Of a stretch of 64,000 nt of DNA, positions 36,807 through 48,458 are shown piece by piece. The first letter of the stretch is position 1. The number at the start of each line of letters is the position of its first letter. The notes below the pieces were generated by a model. That model searched no databases. It was not told where the DNA came from and saw only the letters and a program-made list of their open reading frames with translations. The position numbers were made by a program, and so were the translations under genes. Origin of the DNA: Fasciola hepatica (Eukaryota; Platyhelminthes; Trematoda; Plagiorchiida; Fasciolidae); the NCBI GenBank assembly GCA_948099385.1, contig CANUEZ040000165.1, positions 4,662,501-4,726,500 of the forward strand, read 5' to 3'.

Positions 36807-37707
36807 AAACAAGAATTTCAAAGTCGTGTGTAGTTTCATAGATATTTTGAAATTTGACACATTGGTTTGCAGAGATGTTGTATAGGACTTCTTGTTATTC
36901 CGTTGCTGGGGAGGCAGGTGATCTTCTCAAGACATCCGGAGAGCTGTGCACGGAAAATATCGTTAGCGTGCTGTGTATCACTAGAGGGAAAAACTTACTC
37001 CAATCGGCTTGTCGACTGGTCGTAGGGAGAAGCTTCCAGTCAGGGGGGAAAGGGCTTAATGCGGTGAAACTTCAAGGCGGGCCGTGGGTTAGTAGGAATG
37101 CGGCATTATACCTTAGTGCGAACGCTACCGGGGAGGTTTTGGGAGATTAACTACTATCTGAGGGATGCTGCGGGTGAAGATGAGGACTGAAGTGCTGTTT
37201 TCCCTCGTAGGAGGGCGGATATGCTGTACGCACCCTCCTATGATAATACTTATTACAGACGACAAAAGGTTAGCAGATGAAGATAAACGTGGGCAAGTTT
37301 TCTAAGGTCGGCTATAGTCACCAGCAATAATCTTCGCGCTTGAGTGGAATGGAGAGAGGCATTCAAATGCATCATTTAGGCGAGGGAGTCCAGAGGAGTT
37401 TTCATTTGGTGAACGGGTAATGCATCCAACGTGAAGCTGCGGGCCGGAAATGTGGACAGTAACCCTAAGTTAGTCGGGAAAGGAGTCAAGCAGGGGAGCT
37501 GAAATGTTGTTGTGTTCAAGGTCTGTTTGACAAATCCCAGAGAACCCGCGCCGCGCCGGATTTTCCTGCTTAATCTGAAGACAGTGTGGCCTACAAGAGA
37601 AATCCGGTCCGTTGGAGTGTGATAAGTCAACCGTGCTGCGGTGATCAAGATGATATCCTAATCAGAACTAGCGGTCAGATAATGCGGGCGCTGAATTTTG
37701 TTTAATA
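36807..37707 (-). pseudogene. Endonuclease remnant of N3' ORF2
   Basis: Mirror of 11160-12060, with a few single-base differences (for example Asn to Thr in the FPNNLG stretch). Confidence 0.7.
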
Positions 37708-37756
37708 TGGACCGGCTATCAAAGGGAATAAACGAGACACTGTCATAAGTATCTAG

Positions 37757-38982
37757 TGCTGGGTAACTCGGTTGGTCAAGTAGGTTGTGTAGCGTGAAAT
37801 AGTTGAGATTCGCGGTCCGACTTGAAGACCCTTATGCGGGTGGAAAATCCGCATCGAGAATTGGAGGGTTTGATCTGTAGCTGTTTGGTAGTACGGCGCG
37901 CTACGAGAGTCGGAAGGGCTGGTGATACTACAGTGTCGGTCTGCCCCAAAGTGGGATATGGATTGCTTCTTTAGAATGTTAGGGAAGCTAGAATTTCTGG
38001 GGTGTTGACATTTGTATTTGTCGAAGTTGGGATGTTGGTAGGACATTCTATAGCATTGTGGTCCTTTACCGGCCTCGATCTGGGATGCAGGTTTCCACAC
38101 GAAAGTAGGGGTCAGGAAGGGGCAGCCGGCAACGTTGGCGTGCGGAGTTGCCAATGTTGGGGCACGGACAGTGGAGGAATGTGCCTATGAAAACAATGGT
38201 CATCATTTGGAGTGCTATTACCATAGGGATTCGATGATTTTGCAAATGGAGAGGGGTCCAAATACTGGTAAGTGCATGTCATACATTGTATCGAGGTGAT
38301 CTGGCATTAGCACGTTCGATATGGGCCGTGATGCGAGAGGGGTTCGTAGCCTCAAAAGGGGTGCAGGCTTGTTATTCAGATGAAGTTCAGGCGAGGTACC
38401 TGTGTTGTGGCTGTAGGGCCCAATGCCTACCCTTGCTCCATCACTGGCATTAGAATAAGAAGGTCCGTGATGTGATGACTTGATAGTTTGCCCGAAGGAA
38501 GGATGACAGCCATTGGTAGTGGCCGGAGAAGTTTGTTGCGTGCATTATGAGTGGAGCTCACCCATCCTCAGACGTGTCGGTAAAATGTGCCGTAACCCGG
38601 AGTAGATCGCACAAAAGCTGCGTGGGACCCTCGGGACCAGACTGAACAAAGCCCAGTGACTCCGAATGGGCCGCGCAGGTCGTGGGTGCTCTGGCTGAAG
38701 CCCTGTCCATAAGAGTATACAGTGATGCATCCATGGGTTCTGTTGGCTTTGGGCCAGTGTAATGTGCGGGTTTGCTTTCCTATTTGCGAAACTTCTCTCC
38801 TTGCAGAGGAGATTCATCAGTGTGTATTCTGATGTTTTTGAACGACGTAGCTCGAGCAATTTTTTGACGGTTTTTGACGAACCCATCGGCTGATAAATGG
38901 TTGGAAAACTTAAAGAGTGGAGAGTGGGGTTAACGTGATGACAGCTTTTGCAGCCTTATACAATGGCACGTGATGAGCCATG
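37757..38982 (-). pseudogene. ORF1 remnant of N3'
   Basis: Mirror of 9885-11110. Its 5' side abuts the N7 segment a few bases upstream (39001). Confidence 0.6.
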
Positions 38983-39000
38983 TTGCACGCGTTCAGTATG

Positions 39001-40889
39001 ATGGCATAAACAGACTGTATGGGTAGTCTGTACAAAACTTTTAACCTTATAGCATACCTAGTGTTCCTTATTCCTCTGTGAGTTTTTGTGGCGATTGCAC
39101 CAATATAACGGCCGGATTTTGACAGGCTTTCGGAGTCAGCTTGATTTGTTGATTCGGCGATGGTCGTCAGCGGGTAAGTCTTTGGTAAATCGCACTCAAT
39201 CGATTATCATTTATTATATAAGCCGTTTATATTCTGTTCCAAACCACTGGCTTTGTTTCCAGCCCCGCCATGTTTATCAATGAGTGATATGAGACATATA
39301 TTGGTGGCTAGCTCTACGTCTGCTTTTATTTTTTTCGACCTGGGGGCCTAAGTGGTTCGTTTTGGACGAGACGGTCACCAGAGTTTCCATAGAGACTTAG
39401 ACATAATTGTTGAGTCCAAAACGCGGGAAGTCGTGTTCATGGAGGGCGTGTAGGTTACATCTGAGCCGTGCGGAAATTTTGTTGGCCCGCTTCACTTGGG
39501 GAACAAAAGATCACCAAGTCGCTCCACCAATAGAAATAGTTGCTTGGATCGACCGAGGCTGAGATGCTCGATATGCCTCTGCTCGTGAAGGAAGTGGTCG
39601 AGGGCTAAAGAGCTCCGCTTTTAGGTGTGGCTGCAATGCCGTTGATTGATCCGGCAACAGTCCTGTAGGATTTCGAGTGTTGGGGAACGTTATTGGATCT
39701 TTCTGAGCACCCAGACTAGCTTTTACCATATGGCACCACCGTGGCCCTTTCGGTCGACAATGCCTTCCTCCGTTATTCTGTGTCTTGCCGCGGGCGGAAC
39801 ACCCGAGGTGCTGCTACTTTTTGGCTTTTAATTTACTCGACGTCAAAGTTTGTTGGTTGACCTCTATGATCGTTCGTCCTATCAGATTGGAGCCTTGTAT
39901 GCGTCTCGTGCGCTTGACAGTATCAATTTCCGTCTTGTCGACCCGGAAGTTCTTACGGAAGCCGGCCCAGGGCTTCCTTTGTCTTCCACCAAGGTGTCTC
40001 ATGACTCGCCTCTCACTAAGTCTTCAGTCGCAACCACTGCTGGGTGTGTTGCTCTGAATATAGGGCCCGATTTTGCTCACCTGTCTTGTTTCCAGCCAAC
40101 CTCTGTGTCGGGCCGGTAGTTGTACTTGCCTTCCTTCAAGATTCGCGTTTCTTTGTGCCCATATGCCTATTATCGGAATGTCAGGCACGATAAGATATCC
40201 TTCTGTCGTGTGGTGACACACTTTTCCCACTCTTGCTAGCAGCTGATCCCTGATCTTCGGGTTTATGAACACGATCAGGCTTGGTCTCGTTGGTCGTGTT
40301 TGCACTTCCGGTCTCAGTTGCTCGCATATTCGGACCCTATGAAATCTTCTGATTCCCACCATAAGACTCAGGCCTACAAGCCTGAGCACATCTTACACTC
40401 TCCTGTCGTCTAAATCTCACCTTCATTGAGACCCCTAATGGTAGGTTCTCTATGGTTCAGTATGAAAACTTTACGGCACCTCATCGAACTTGTTTCCCCT
40501 GCAGCCCTTGTCCTCTGAAGTTCTCTTTTCAACCGCCCTATTTGGTGCTCAAGGCTTTTTGAGGCTGGGCCCACTGTGCACTCAGAGGTGTTTACCACTT
40601 GTGGTTCATTATTGGCCTTATTCTTCTTTTTGGCCGCTTTTGCTGCACCGCTCGGCTTTGGTGTTGAGGACGGAGGACTCGCAACATTCAGGTTACCTGT
40701 GAGTCTCTATCCTCGATTTCATTTCGCCAACTTGCTGCTCATCCCTGCTGAATCCGAGTGGGACAGTTCAGAAAATTCCCTTTCTTCCGGAGTGATAAAG
40801 CACCCTTTGGTTCTCAAACCACTTTTCTACTCTCAGTTAGTTCGCATATGGTAGCGAATCAAAAAGCCTGCTCGGCGGCGACCCTACAT
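39001..40889 (-). mobile_element. N7: 1.9-kb right-arm-only segment with ORF1-like fragments
   Basis: Present only in the right arm. Replaces about 8 bp (ATGTATAT in the left arm) between TTCAAT and TCATACTGAAC. Minus-strand fragments encode a possible RNA-binding ORF1-type protein (see next feature). Its low-coordinate end has a short hairpin, ACAGACT/AGTCTGT (39009-39031). No poly-A or ATT tail and no target duplication are visible, so it may be either an insertion here or a deletion in the left arm. Confidence 0.55.
39511..40598 (-). pseudogene. ORF1-type (RRM-like?) protein remnant in N7
   Basis: Pieces on the minus strand: 40598-40410 with a basic helical stretch (LEHQIGRLKRELQRTR), 40389-40024 with RRFHRVRI...RPSLIVFINPKIRDQLLARV, and 40002-39814, a basic region (FRKNFRVDKTEIDTVKRT). 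The RPxxIVF...RDxLLA pattern is typical of ORF1/gag-like proteins of flatworm retroelements, but I cannot name the family. It is unlike N4 ORF1. The frame is broken at least twice. Confidence 0.45.
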
Positions 40890-42217
40890 TGAACATACTC
40901 CAGTTCAGTTCACTTACTTTGTCAGCAAGTCGAGCACTGCTCCTCTGAGATCCCGCAGCGCTTTGCATACGCCCATCGTTGGCGCACGCCTTAAGTTATC
41001 TCACTAGGCGCTCGCCTTAATCAGGCGTCGGACAAGCAACCGTAAGAAATTTCGTCATGGTTTGACGGGAACAAAAACAATGCACAGACGCGGACTCTTT
41101 AAGAACGGGCAAAAATGGTTTTTCGGTGAATGGGAACCATACAAAAATCTCAAAATTTAGGGATTTATGTATGCGAAGATCAACCAATGGCATATTTGAG
41201 CGAAACGTGGCAACCAATTTCGACACATTCAAAAACAAAGTTGATTCCAAGTAGCTATGGTATTATACACAACAAATTAAGCAATTTTACGATCACCGAA
41301 CATCGAAGGTGTTTCCTTCTAGACGCTTACGCCCCGGATCAGACAACAAAGCAACGACCGCAACTGGATAGCGGCAGCAGAGTAGAGACAGAAAATAAGA
41401 TCGTCGAATAGAATCGCAATAAATTTCGAGGTGGACGACTCACGCTCGAGGTAACGGTGAGGATCCAATAAGTGACTAATATTTGGAGCATTGAAAAAAG
41501 GGTCGGAATTTCAGCGAAGATAGTTGATAAAATTGGGATGGTGTTGTTTCTTTTATGGGTGTTGATGAGTGGGGAAGGGTTTCCTGAATCTCCTTAAAAT
41601 GAGCCTGTAAGCTGTTTTAAAGAAAGCTGAAAAAGCAGTACATACCTTAGTAATACCACTCTAAGCAATATGCCGGCAAGAGGTGCGAAAAGACAAAAAT
41701 AATAACAATAGCAGTTCATCTCAGATAACCCTAAAGCGTGACTCAATGCAAGGTCAAATGGTATATTTGAAAGTGAAAGCAAAATTCTTAGAGGGTCATG
41801 CAAGTATGTGCACTCGATACAATATGGAAGAAAGTATTACCGTTCCTCGTTATGGCAGAGAGCGGCAAATTTGAACGTAGCGTGAGATTGTCAGGCCGGC
41901 CGAATCCAGGTGGGGCCGATTTTCAGTAGTAGAAACAGCAATCTTACGCACAAATATTACGAACGGAGGACTGCACGACTTGAGGACCAAAGAGGGATTT
42001 TTTGTCAACTTTTAAAAAAGATTTCGAAGGAAGAAGTAAACAAGCAATGGCGCTCTGCGATATGCGGAAAGGGTTAGGACTGAAGATCAGACGATAAAAT
42101 GCGGTAACACTGCGGATAAAGAACAAAAATTCAGCCGAAAACTGGATAAGTAGCTTGGCGACCGAACGTTGGTTGAGTCAGTTATATACCGAATGAACGA
42201 CCCACTTGTGGAGAGAG
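40890..42217 (-). other. Outer part of P1 right arm, no recognised gene
   Basis: Mirror of 8529-9856. Nothing codes for a recognised product on either strand. Confidence 0.6.
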
Positions 42218-43962
42218 ATTGCCGAGCAGTGATGAAAGAAGTGGCCGGATAGAAACAGATAAACGTTGAGCAGATTGTACGCTTTCAGAGAAATGGGGCA
42301 CAATGCATCAATATAAAAGTGTGAGCTTGGCGACAGATAAATTTGTGATGCGTAGCCACGGTAGTGGCGGTGGCAGCTTCAAAAGGAGATGATTGTTCAA
42401 ATGACAGTTGAGTATTTACATACCAATGTTCCTTGCCTATAGACTGAACATGAGGACCGAGGAGCCGCAAGGATAGGAATTATCCGAGGCGATTTGTCAG
42501 GGTAGAAAACTGGGAATGAGAAACACCAAACAACGGATGAATACAATTGCAGAGTTCGGCTGCTGGATGTGGGTGGTGGTACTGATAAATCAAATGGACA
42601 ACCGGGCTGGGGAGAAGTCGCCAGAGCGATGTTAAAAGAATTCGACGGACGGAAGCCGGCAAACCTTGGGCGGATTTCGCACTTTCAGGGAAGTGGAGTA
42701 CATTGCATCGACATAGAAGATGGAGCGGGGTGAAAGGTAACTGTTTGATGCGTACCTACGACAGTGGCAGAGACTCAGCCTGTAGAGGAGAAGGTAAGGT
42801 TGCTGACGAGTAAAATATTATCTATTGATGTTCTTCATAGAAGGTGGATAACGTATTGCTGGCGAAGCAAAAGGCTGTGGTGCAGGTGCCTCTCAGATAT
42901 GCATATGTGAGGAGGATCCGACGCTTCTCACGGTGAACACACTGCAATGAAACGACCCTAAGTAGGCGAAGGGTGGGACTGATAGAGAGAGCAAACTGCC
43001 TCGAAACTGTCGAATGTTGGAATATTCTAAAGACAAGTATTTCACGGTGAAATATACTGTTCGGTGATTGTGGAGCGGAAGTGTGTAGCACCATTTAACG
43101 TGACCATTTTCGAATATATCAAAAAAGGTAACAAGGGGCGGAGATTCAAATCGAGTTCGAGCGTACTGAGTTCAATCTTGCCTTGTCTTCATTTATCAGG
43201 TTAGTTGTTCTATTTTGATAAAACGGCTTACGGAATGTCTCAGGCCGTCAGTTGGCTAGGGGCAAATTTGCGGTCATTTAGTATCATTCGACCGACCCTT
43301 CCAATCCATCTACTCTGCCACGACTACGGGAGCCCCCAACAACTCGTTTCAGTGGCCAAAGGGTTTAGATTGACCGTGTAACTCACTCGCTTAATGCCGA
43401 TCAAACAGCGCTTCGTTCAATCTGCTAGCCTAGGCAGAGCTTTTGCCTCAACTCGACTGACGGTCAACCCTTCGCGCATGTACTCCCGACCCTCAGCCAA
43501 CCTCACTCAAAATTATCTGAACCGACTGCGCGACCATGGGTCTTTTGATTGCCGGGCGTTATAAGCATTTACCCATCTCAACGTTCTCCCATAATCAGCC
43601 GTGTGCACCTATTTTTTCCTGTTGTAAACTTTCATTTTGTAACCGGATGTATTACTCGTACGTGCATTGCAGCATGTTTCATGCCCATCCAAAGCACGCT
43701 ATTATTATTTTGTTAACCTATTAATCTCTCCCATGCCTCATACAGTCGACCTTTAAGGGCATCTGGCAGTTTTATCTATGTGAGCTTCTCCCGTTGGTTT
43801 GTTCCTACCGTTACCAGGCATCACAACAGCCGACTTCTTTCCGATCTCTGTCCTAGAACGGCATTCCGAGAACTGGGATCGCACCCCCCGCAGCCTGTCT
43901 CTCCTCCGACCTCTAAAATGATAATTTCCAGGCCCCGTGACGACTTTGAATAACTACATTAG
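42218..43962. other. Unique sequence between the palindromes with ~405-bp diverged tandem repeat
   Basis: No gene. About 42265-42390 (CGCTTTCAGAGAAATGGGG...TGATGCGTAGCCACGG) repeats at about 42675-42790 (CACTTTCAGGGAAGTGGAG...TGATGCGTACCTACGA), a period of about 405 bp. 43100-43962 shows nothing I can name. Confidence 0.5.
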
Positions 43963-45195
43963 TTACTCTTATATTTTTATTCACTACTTGGATAGGTTTA
44001 TCCGTTCTAAACATTGTTGGCAGCCCAGTCTCCGGCATTCCTTGAATCACCTAGCTCGACTCCGTTCAAATAGAATTGCCGAACTTGCAGCGCAGTTATC
44101 GAGTGTACAGGCTCCTGTACCAGGGAGCCTCAACAGCCCACCGTTCGTCGAAGTCAGGTTATATAAAGTCAGGCCAAATCACAGGGCTTGCGATTTGAGC
44201 AATTGAACGTCTGACTTCGTGCCCCGTGAACTTCAGAGGTCTCCATTGTGCTGCAACTCCCGGAATTCCAGTACAGTACAATATTTTCGCCTTTTTAGTA
44301 GGCGAGTGGAGGGAGAGAAAGTGAATTTGCTTTTGGGAGCAGGAAAGCTAACAACGGTACAGGTTAAACGTCACAACTCACTGCTGACCCCGTGTTAAAT
44401 GCTTTCCCAAATCCTCGAGTAACTTCAATTTGAAGTTATGGGGCGTTTTTGAGTATGGTGATATGGAAGGCTGTAAACAAGGGGGGCATATGGTGGCGAA
44501 GCGCTAGAGTGGTGAAATGCATTATGAGGGAATTAGAGCCGAGAAACCTAACAGAAGACAACAGCTACTTATTCAGAACATTTGGTCAACCCTTCCAGAG
44601 CACATCTAGTCCATGCTTGAGGGCAGTTACCGAGGCTGCTGTCACCAAGTATGGAAGGTATTTGCTCCACTTATTTATTATTCGGTGGAACGAATCATGT
44701 TATTGTGCTCATTTCTGCCCTTAGTTATGCTGTTTAATTTCGCGTCCCCCGAGCACAAGGCTGGTAAACGATTCAGCAATGGTCTATCGGTTGCGTTGAT
44801 TCTTTTGTGCAGTCTGCAACTCTGCATCAGATTTCCCCTCAGCTTACGATACCCAAGGGGGAACAGACCTGGGTATTTCGCTCCCTCCCGGTGCGGCTCT
44901 CCGTGCAACCCTCCAATCATAAAGCTGGGTCTTCTCCGAACTTTTTAGGTTGCTTTCCGTTCTTCACCAGTTCCGGCACCCACAACTCCAACTGAGGCTT
45001 TTAAAACATATACCGAGAGAATTACGGTCGCCTTTCTAGACGCCATGGCCCTTTTCAAGTTGAGAGTTGGTCCGTTTGCCTTAAAGGTGACTGATCGATT
45101 GTTCAGCGGGCTTGAAACCACTGTGCACAAACACACCTTAGTCTCTCACTACAGGAGCGGGTTCGATCCTTGCCGGGTCGGACGGATCCATGAAC
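43963..45195 (+). other. Non-retroelement flank in P2 arm with a B-box-like motif
   Basis: No gene is recognised. GCGGGTTCGATCCTTGC (about 45161-45177) can fold as a tRNA T arm with two G-U pairs and holds the Pol III B-box GGTTCGATCC. No A-box or acceptor stem is found at the right distance. It ends about 20 bp before the 5' truncation point of N5. Confidence 0.45.
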
Positions 45196-46115
45196 AAATA
45201 TCAATGAATATTTCCTCTCCTATTCGCCACGGTACCCATTTTCATTTTTCCGACAATATAAAAATGGTGTACCTCTTTCTCCCCAATGACGTATTCGTGA
45301 CCTTGTGCCACATATCGCGTGACTTTCTCTCCCTCCAAGCCTGGTGCGCCACGTGGTACATAAAATTCCGTGCGGAGAGGAGCTTCCTCCCACCCTAAAA
45401 ATGCACTGTACCACCTGGCCGAATTTGTCTGGACGGCCTATCCATCCCAAAGCACTCACCGCTACTGATCTTGGCATACGCTGCTCTGTTCCTCCAACTT
45501 CTCCAAACAGGCATCGTTCCAAATCGCAAAAGCTGAGCGAACCCCAGGCCTGATTCATCGACGTTTCTTATTGCCGGCCACTCGCCTCTCCATGTATCTC
45601 GCACACGTAAGGCCGCTCTCAGAATATTGTCCGATTACCTCCAGCCTCTGACTACGTTCCTTTATTGTATCTCTTGGGGACGTACAGCATACCTTCACCA
45701 AAACGCTGTTGGGCGTATCCATAATCCTAACATACCGCCAGCGCGGTGAGCTTCTACAAGTTGAGCCTCTGTGGACTCCTCAAATGATGCTCAACCTAGT
45801 TTTCCTCTTGAAGCGAATTAGCAACCAAGCCCACACATCGTGTCATATCTCATTCGCTGTCCCCTTGCTCCTACCCCGTCCGACATTGTGCCTCCTCGCC
45901 CCGTCCCCCGATCTAATCTCATTCTGAAGTCCCGATTCCTTCTGTCAGCCCAGTCCAAAATCTGGGATAAGCGCCCCCTTAGTTCATGCAGTGCCTCATC
46001 ACTGTTTGCTTTTAGGCGCGCACTTTTGTTAAACTAAACAGTTACCAATGCTATATTGCTCACTAATGATTTCGTCTCCACCGGTATGGCCTCTGAAAGA
46101 GGTCTCACGCGGTAA
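45196..46115 (+). pseudogene. C-terminal RT remnant of N5 ORF2
   Basis: Residues parallel N4 from the IRHGT block on: the catalytic FADD is changed to FSDN, then CHISRDFLSLQAW, WYIKFRAERSFL, and YRQRGELLQVEPLWTPQM further on. Stops and frameshifts occur at about 45398 and 45700. It is inactive. Confidence 0.87.
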
Positions 46116-46584
46116 CCCTACTACCCCCACGTCACGGACCAATAAGTATACTCCATGCCCAATACTTCTCCACTCTTCAGTGTCGCAAACTATGGTAATT
46201 GCCATCCCTGATCCACAGCCAACTTACCTCCTGCTTTCACAAGGTAACCCTGTTTCTCACTCACATTCATCTGTTATCTATCACTTTTAGTTTATTTCTC
46301 TCCTCAATATCCGCTGCCCTTCAGCTGAGGCAGACCCTGACTGCGTTTCTCTATCCCGTTTCTCCTTCCAGTGGTCCGCGACGACGGTTAACCACTTCAG
46401 ATACCGTACTGACCATCTCACTGGCAGGTGCATCTGGATAATATTGATACACGGTCGTCTACTACTCGCTGTTCCCGTTGGTTCTGCTGCCCATGGTCTC
46501 TCAACCTGACCAATTAATCCTTAACCATACACCTCTGTTGCTGTCTCTCTGCCCCTTGTACAATTATCAGTGACCACTCGCGCC

Positions 46585-46780
46585 CCTCCCAACGGTGCGG
46601 GGCGCAGTCAGATCCACCGCTATGGCCGGCGCACATCGGGCGTGCAGGCCGTCTGCAACGACGTGTGAGCGATATTAGGCTGGTGGATCACAGCTCCAGT
46701 ATTCACACGACAAGGCGCTTGTTAGGCTTGGTGCCTAGTGCACGGCCAGTCTCACCCACCGGCACTGGTTGCGGATCACA
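46585..46780 (+). promoter_or_regulatory. 3' UTR structured module, copy in N5
   Basis: Core 46631-46666: GCACATCG faces CGACGTGT (one mismatch, one G-U), and the inner TGCAG/CTGCA stem is perfect. The following region can fold as ACAAG-GCG-CTTGT, about five bases displaced from the N4 second stem. Confidence 0.65.
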
Positions 46781-48414
46781 TGCTCTAACTATCCTTGGAC
46801 TGCAGCATCCAATATTGTCTGTTAAAAATTGCACGCTCCCCATCCTTGTTCTCCCGCGGTACGCTCACTTATGGGTTTTATCACCTGTTACCATTTTCCA
46901 CTTTAACGTTCTACCAATTCTGTCCTTGCTCTTATCGTCCCCCACCACGTCACCTTTCATTGCATGACGTCACCCTCGTCTGACCTACTCTGCCCTGCTG
47001 TCATTGCCCGATTCTAGTCTCTATTCACTTGGTACCATCTCATGCTTATAATGCTAATCGGTAGCGTTCTTATACCGCACCGTCTGTCGTTTTATTAAGT
47101 CCTTCCTTGCTCTCCCTCCTCATGCCCAATGCCATTACGCACCAGTCACACCCGCACCCATGACCAATCTTCACGTTCAAACTTGCCGCTCCAAACATTG
47201 CATCTTATATAGTCGCAATTATTATCTGATCACCGCCACCATGTTTTTCTTTCTTGGCACCGCGGTTCCTCCGTGGTTCTCTCCATTATGCAGTGCCCCC
47301 ATTTGGCATCCTTCTGCTCAATCCACCTGTTCCATTGACTGCTGGCCTGCAGCTCTCCAGTTCCATTACCCCAACTCCGTCGCGCATTCATTTCTTGGGT
47401 CTTTTGTTCTATTACCGGTTCACCTCTCCTGGTGCTTCCTGATTCTCTTTTCTCTGCTTTCTCTGTGCTTCACCTGTAGTAAAACGATCTATTGGTCATG
47501 TCTCACCTGTGTCGCTTCGGTTATTGCTTCCATCTCCCGTTTTCTACATTGCTCGCCACAGGCAATTTCTTTGTGTCTTTCATTTTCATCTGCTTTTCCA
47601 TGTTCCACCGATCGTAAATACAGCGTTACTTCATGATATTCACCTACAGCTCCAAATTGTTTGATCTGCCACCAACCGATTCCTGTGGTCTGTCAACGCA
47701 CCTCGCACCTGCATTGATCAAATAAGTAGACCCGTTCTTACCTGTTATCTTCGATCCTATCCTCCATCTTTCTTCGTTTATGATCTGCTCTCTACAGGCG
47801 GCGTCTCTTCTGTGCTTCCCAGTCTTTCTCTGTCGATCCACCATGTTAACTCGTCATGAAAAAAATTGTCTAAATTTTCCCAAGTCAATCTTACACACTT
47901 AGATCCAACCCCACTTACCTCTTCCAATCACTGATACTTTTTTCTTCTAGCACCCCATTGCTGTTTGCTCCGCTCCTCGCACATCTACTTATTAACAAAT
48001 ATATACGTTTGTATATATATATATATATTCGCTCTGCCTCCTGCACTTTTTCTCGTGCTATCATCCCGCTGACTATCATGATATGCATTCATTCTTTTTA
48101 TATCTGTGCCTCACATTTACCATATCTAATCCCTCAAAATCAATTTCGCAATCTGTACCACCTTTTACTTCTTTCAATGCTCGCTGCCTGTTTTACGACA
48201 AGTTTTGTGCCCTGTCCGCTGGCCGTCTACCGCAGTGCAGCAAGGATTCATTATTATCTAGTCCCTAGCAGTGGATCCTTCTTCTCTTCGCAACCGTCTC
48301 CCGCCACCACAATTTCTGGCCCCTTTTATGTGCATCTGTCAGTTTTCAGATATCCCCACTTGGACCAGTCAGACTCTGCACCTGACCTCGAACCACAATC
48401 CACCGGGCATCTAC

Positions 48415-48456
<42 letters not shown>

Positions 48457-48458
48457 TA
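48415..48458 (+). repeat. AAT-repeat tail of N5
   Basis: About 14 units of AAT/TAA at the element's 3' end. In translation it gives the poly-Asn or poly-Ile runs seen in spurious frames. Confidence 0.9.

Larger units (their letters stand above)
32276..38982 (-). mobile_element. N3': mirror copy of N3, without the N4 insertion
   Basis: Reverse-complement counterpart of 9885-15021 joined to 23275-24842. It shows what N3 looked like before N4: the 3' UTR is continuous across 33843-33846. Coding remnants are as degenerate as in N3 and share its stops and frameshifts, so the decay preceded the duplication (or was homogenised after it). Confidence 0.8.
30974..42217 (-). repeat. P1 right arm of large inverted repeat
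   Basis: Mirror of 8529-29959 in blocks 30974-31529, 32112-33843 and 33846-42217. Right-only segments are 31530-32111 and 39001-40889. It lacks the N4 element. Confidence 0.9.
43963..48023 (+). repeat. P2 left arm of inverted repeat
   Basis: Mirrored at 59811-63871 with a constant coordinate sum (107834) over about 4.06 kb, so there is essentially no indel. Several predicted peptides are identical in both arms and others differ by one to three residues. The inner edge falls in a TA-dinucleotide run, and the outer edge is near ACTCTTATA. Confidence 0.92.

Noticed and set aside
48415..48458. CRISPR-like or regulatory tandem array
   Set aside because: Simple AAT microsatellite tail; no spacers, and the context is eukaryotic.
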